NCBI GenBank assembly: GCA_001184405.1
Contig: LFMX01000002.1
Location: 109,555 to 173,554, forward strand
Direction of reading: 5' to 3'
DNA: 64,000 bases
From: Candidatus Burkholderia humilis
GTDB taxonomy: Bacteria > Pseudomonadota > Gammaproteobacteria > Burkholderiales > Burkholderiaceae
Shown here: piece by piece, positions 61,716 through 64,000 of the stretch
Layout: every line of letters begins with the position of its first letter
Position numbering within the stretch: position 1 is the stretch's first letter
Program-made: the position numbers and the translations under genes
Notes under the pieces: model-generated
Seen by the model: only the letters and a program-made list of their open reading frames with translations
Database searches by the model: none
What the model was told of the DNA's origin: nothing

Positions 61716-64000
61716 GTGCGTCTGACCTCGATAAAACTCGCTGGCTTCAAGTCCTTCGTCGATCCCACGCATTTTCAGGTTCCCGGCCAGCTCGTGGGCG
61801 TGGTCGGTCCGAACGGATGTGGCAAATCGAACATCATCGACGCCGTGCGCTGGGTGCTCGGCGAATCGCGCGCCTCCGAGTTGCGCGGCGAGTCGATGCA
61901 GGACGTCATCTTCAACGGATCGACTGCGCGCAAACCGGGCAGCCGGGCCTCTGTCGAACTGATTTTCGATAACACCGATGGCCGCGCCGCCGGTCAGTGG
62001 AGCGCGTACGGCGAAATCGCCGTGAAGCGCGTGCTCACGCGCGACGGCACGTCGAGCTACTACATCAACAATCTTCCCGCGCGACGCCGCGACATTCAGG
62101 ACATTTTCCTCGGCACAGGCTTGGGCCCGCGCGCGTACGCGATCATCGGGCAGGGCATGATCGCGCGGATCATCGAGGCGAAGCCGGAAGAACTGCGCGT
62201 GTTCCTCGAAGAAGCGGCGGCCGTGTCGAAGTACAAGGAACGCCGGCGCGAGACGGAAAATCGTCTGCACGATACGCGCGAGAATCTGATGCGCGTCGAG
62301 GATATCGTGCGCGAATTGTCGACGAATCTCGAGAAGCTGGAAGCGCAGGCGGTCGTCGCGACGAAGTACAAGCAATTACAGGCCGAAGGCGAAGAGAAGC
62401 AGCGCCTGCTGTGGCTGTTGCGCAAGAACGAAGCGGGCAACGAAGCCGAGCGTCAGCAGCGCGCCATCCATGAAGCGCAGGTCGAACTCGAAGCGCAGAC
62501 CGCGCGTCTGCGTGAAGTGGAAGCGCAACTGGAAACGCTGCGCGTCGCGCACTACAGCGCCAGCGACGCGATGCAAGGCGCGCAAGGCGCGCTCTACGAA
62601 GCGAACGCCGAAGTCAGCCGGCTGGAAGCAGAAATCAAGTTCATCGTCGAGTCGCGCAATCGCGTGCAGGCGCAGATCGCCGCGCTCGCCGCGCAGCGCG
62701 AGCAATGGCAAGTGCAGGCGCAAAAAGCGCACGACGATATCGAAACCGCATCCGAAGCGCTAGCCGAAGGCGAAGAGAAAGCCGCCATCGCACAGGAAAA
62801 CGCCGCCGCGAAGCACGATGCGCTGCCCGCGCTCGAAGCCCGCTGGCGCGATGCGCAAGCACAACTCAACGACGAACGCGCCGGTATCGCGCGCGCGGAG
62901 CAGGCGCTGAAGCTGGAAGCAGCGCATCAGCGCAACGCGGATCAGCAGTTGCAGCAATTGCAGCAGCGTCAGGAGCGTTTGAAGAGCGAAGCGAGCAGCC
63001 TCGACGCGCCGGACGAAACGCAGCTCGAAGAACTGCGCATGCAGCTCGCCGAAAACGAAGAGATTCTGTCCGAAGCCCAGGCGCATCTCGCCGATGCGCA
63101 GGAAAACGTGCCGCGTCTGGACGCCGAGCGGCGCGCCGTGCAAGAGCGCGTGCAGAAGGAAAGCGCACATATCCATCAGCTCGAAGCGCGGCTTGCGGCG
63201 CTGAAACAGCTTCAGGAAAGCGTTCAGACCGAAGGCAAGATTCAGCCGTGGCTCGACAAGCACGAACTCGGTGCGCTACCGCGTCTGTGGAAGAAGCTGC
63301 ACGTCGAAACCGGCTGGGAAGCGGCGCTCGAATCCGTGTTGCGCGAACGGCTCGCGGCGCTGGAAGTATCGAATCTAGATTGGGTCAGGGCCTTCGCCAC
63401 CGATGCGCCGCCCGCCAAACTCGCGTTTTATTCGTCGCCGGTCGCGGGCAAGCCGGTCGAAGCGCCGCAAGGACTGCGCGCGTTGCTGGCGCTCGTGCGG
63501 ATTGACGATCCGGGTTTGCGCGCCGTGCTCAACGAATGGCTCGCAACGACTTTCGTTGCCGACGATCTCGCGCAGGCGCTGGCATCGCGCAATCAGTTGC
63601 CTGAGGGCCGCGCGTTCGTCGTCAGGGCCGGGCATATCGTGACGCGCGTCGGCGTGCAGCTTTATGCATCGGATTCCGAGCAGTCGGGCATGCTGGCGCG
63701 TGCGCAGGAAATCGAGAATTTAGGCAAGCAGGTTCGCGCGCAAGCCTTGCTTTCCGATGAAGCCAAAGCCGCCGCCGTGCGCGCCGATGCCGCGCATACG
63801 CAGGCATCACAGACGCTGACGGAGGCGCGTTCCGCCGCCGAGCGCGCCACGCAGCGTGTCCACGCGTTGCAGATGGATGTGCTCAAGCTCGCGCAGGCGC
63901 ACGAGCGCTACACGCAGCGCAATACGCAGATCGGCGAAGAGTTGGAAGAAATCGCAGCGCAGGTCGAGGAACAGCGCGCGCTGCGTGCGGAATCCGAGGC
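61716..64000 (+). CDS. smc: Chromosome segregation protein SMC, N-terminal part
   Basis: GTG 61716 starts VRLTSIKLAGFKSFVDPTHFQVPGQLVGVVGPNGCGKSN, with Walker A GPNGCGKSN. The ATPase head continues with GSTARKPGSRASVEL and GQGMIARIIEAKPEELRVFLEEAA, followed by a long coiled coil (from about residue 175) and the beginning of the hinge (about 510-640, WKKLHVETGWEAALESVLRERL). The second coiled-coil arm is entered and the frame is open at the window end. SMC with ScpAB compacts and segregates the chromosome. No lesion in the visible 761 codons. Confidence 0.95.
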   Translation, partial: MRLTSIKLAGFKSFVDPTHFQVPGQLVGVVGPNGCGKSNIIDAVRWVLGESRASELRGESMQDVIFNGSTARKPGSRASVELIFDNTDGRAAGQWSAYGEIAVKRVLTRDGTSSYYINNLPARRRDIQDIFLGTGLGPRAYAIIGQGMIARIIEAKPEELRVFLEEAAAVSKYKERRRETENRLHDTRENLMRVEDIVRELSTNLEKLEAQAVVATKYKQLQAEGEEKQRLLWLLRKNEAGNEAERQQRAIHEAQVELEAQTARLREVEAQLETLRVAHYSASDAMQGAQGALYEANAEVSRLEAEIKFIVESRNRVQAQIAALAAQREQWQVQAQKAHDDIETASEALAEGEEKAAIAQENAAAKHDALPALEARWRDAQAQLNDERAGIARAEQALKLEAAHQRNADQQLQQLQQRQERLKSEASSLDAPDETQLEELRMQLAENEEILSEAQAHLADAQENVPRLDAERRAVQERVQKESAHIHQLEARLAALKQLQESVQTEGKIQPWLDKHELGALPRLWKKLHVETGWEAALESVLRERLAALEVSNLDWVRAFATDAPPAKLAFYSSPVAGKPVEAPQGLRALLALVRIDDPGLRAVLNEWLATTFVADDLAQALASRNQLPEGRAFVVRAGHIVTRVGVQLYASDSEQSGMLARAQEIENLGKQVRAQALLSDEAKAAAVRADAAHTQASQTLTEARSAAERATQRVHALQMDVLKLAQAHERYTQRNTQIGEELEEIAAQVEEQRALRAESE

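Overview
The window looks like a chromosomal segment of a Burkholderia-sensu-lato betaproteobacterium (Burkholderia, Paraburkholderia or Caballeronia). The evidence is high GC, betaproteobacterial gene order (thrS-infC-rpmI-rplT-pheST-ihfA-merR; tsaB-rimI-udg; dapC-dapD-dapE-prmB; thiM-thiE-thiD; pca cluster) and proteins that read like members of that group. No phage, insertion sequence, CRISPR array or plasmid function was seen.

Layout. 1-4.8 kb: ETF-ubiquinone oxidoreductase (cut by the window start), an SDR and a thioesterase, then a broken PAS-LuxR regulator and a broken scoAB pair. 4.9-8.5 kb: alpha/beta hydrolase, RidA and relA. 8.5-17 kb: tRNA-Val and the translation block thrS-infC-rpmI-rplT-pheS-pheT-ihfA-merR, all intact, with a 24-bp x4 tandem repeat after pheT. 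17-22 kb: small accessory genes, a tRNA-Pro with mismatches in its acceptor stem, an intact LysR/DoxX pair and a broken LysR. 22-28.2 kb: protocatechuate (beta-ketoadipate) cluster pcaR-pcaIJFBDC, with R, F and B broken. 28.2-32.4 kb: DUF2844/DUF3443 remnants, bamC and a small monooxygenase. 32.5-41.5 kb: glyoxylate-shunt region (aceB intact, aceA broken) with broken HAD, LysR and DUF3800 genes, a UspA protein, a RhlE-type helicase and a broken acyl-CoA-binding protein. 41.6-50 kb: tsaB-rimI-udg, thiamine salvage genes, lplT and alr. 50-57 kb: radA, a truncated CaiB gene, a broken ABC-F ATPase, a broken glutathione peroxidase, a large perfect palindrome and cls. 56.5-64 kb: prmB, dapE, an ArsC-like gene, dapD, broken dapC fused by deletion to a truncated EamA transporter, and the start of smc.

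The main result is genome erosion. About 22 of roughly 65 loci carry frameshifts, in-frame stops or deletions. The genes for translation, lysine/peptidoglycan precursors, outer-membrane assembly, tRNA modification and chromosome maintenance are almost all clean. The lesions are mostly slippage events: homopolymer or CG-dinucleotide indels and exact 4-, 10-, 19- and 24-bp tandem duplications. Several broken genes also have substitutions at normally invariant active-site residues (aceA, pcaB, gpx). That argues for real loss of constraint rather than sequencing error alone. Such a pattern is typical of a recently host-restricted symbiont, for example the leaf-nodule Burkholderia/Caballeronia symbionts; this assignment is inference. 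No new defence or biosynthetic system was found here.
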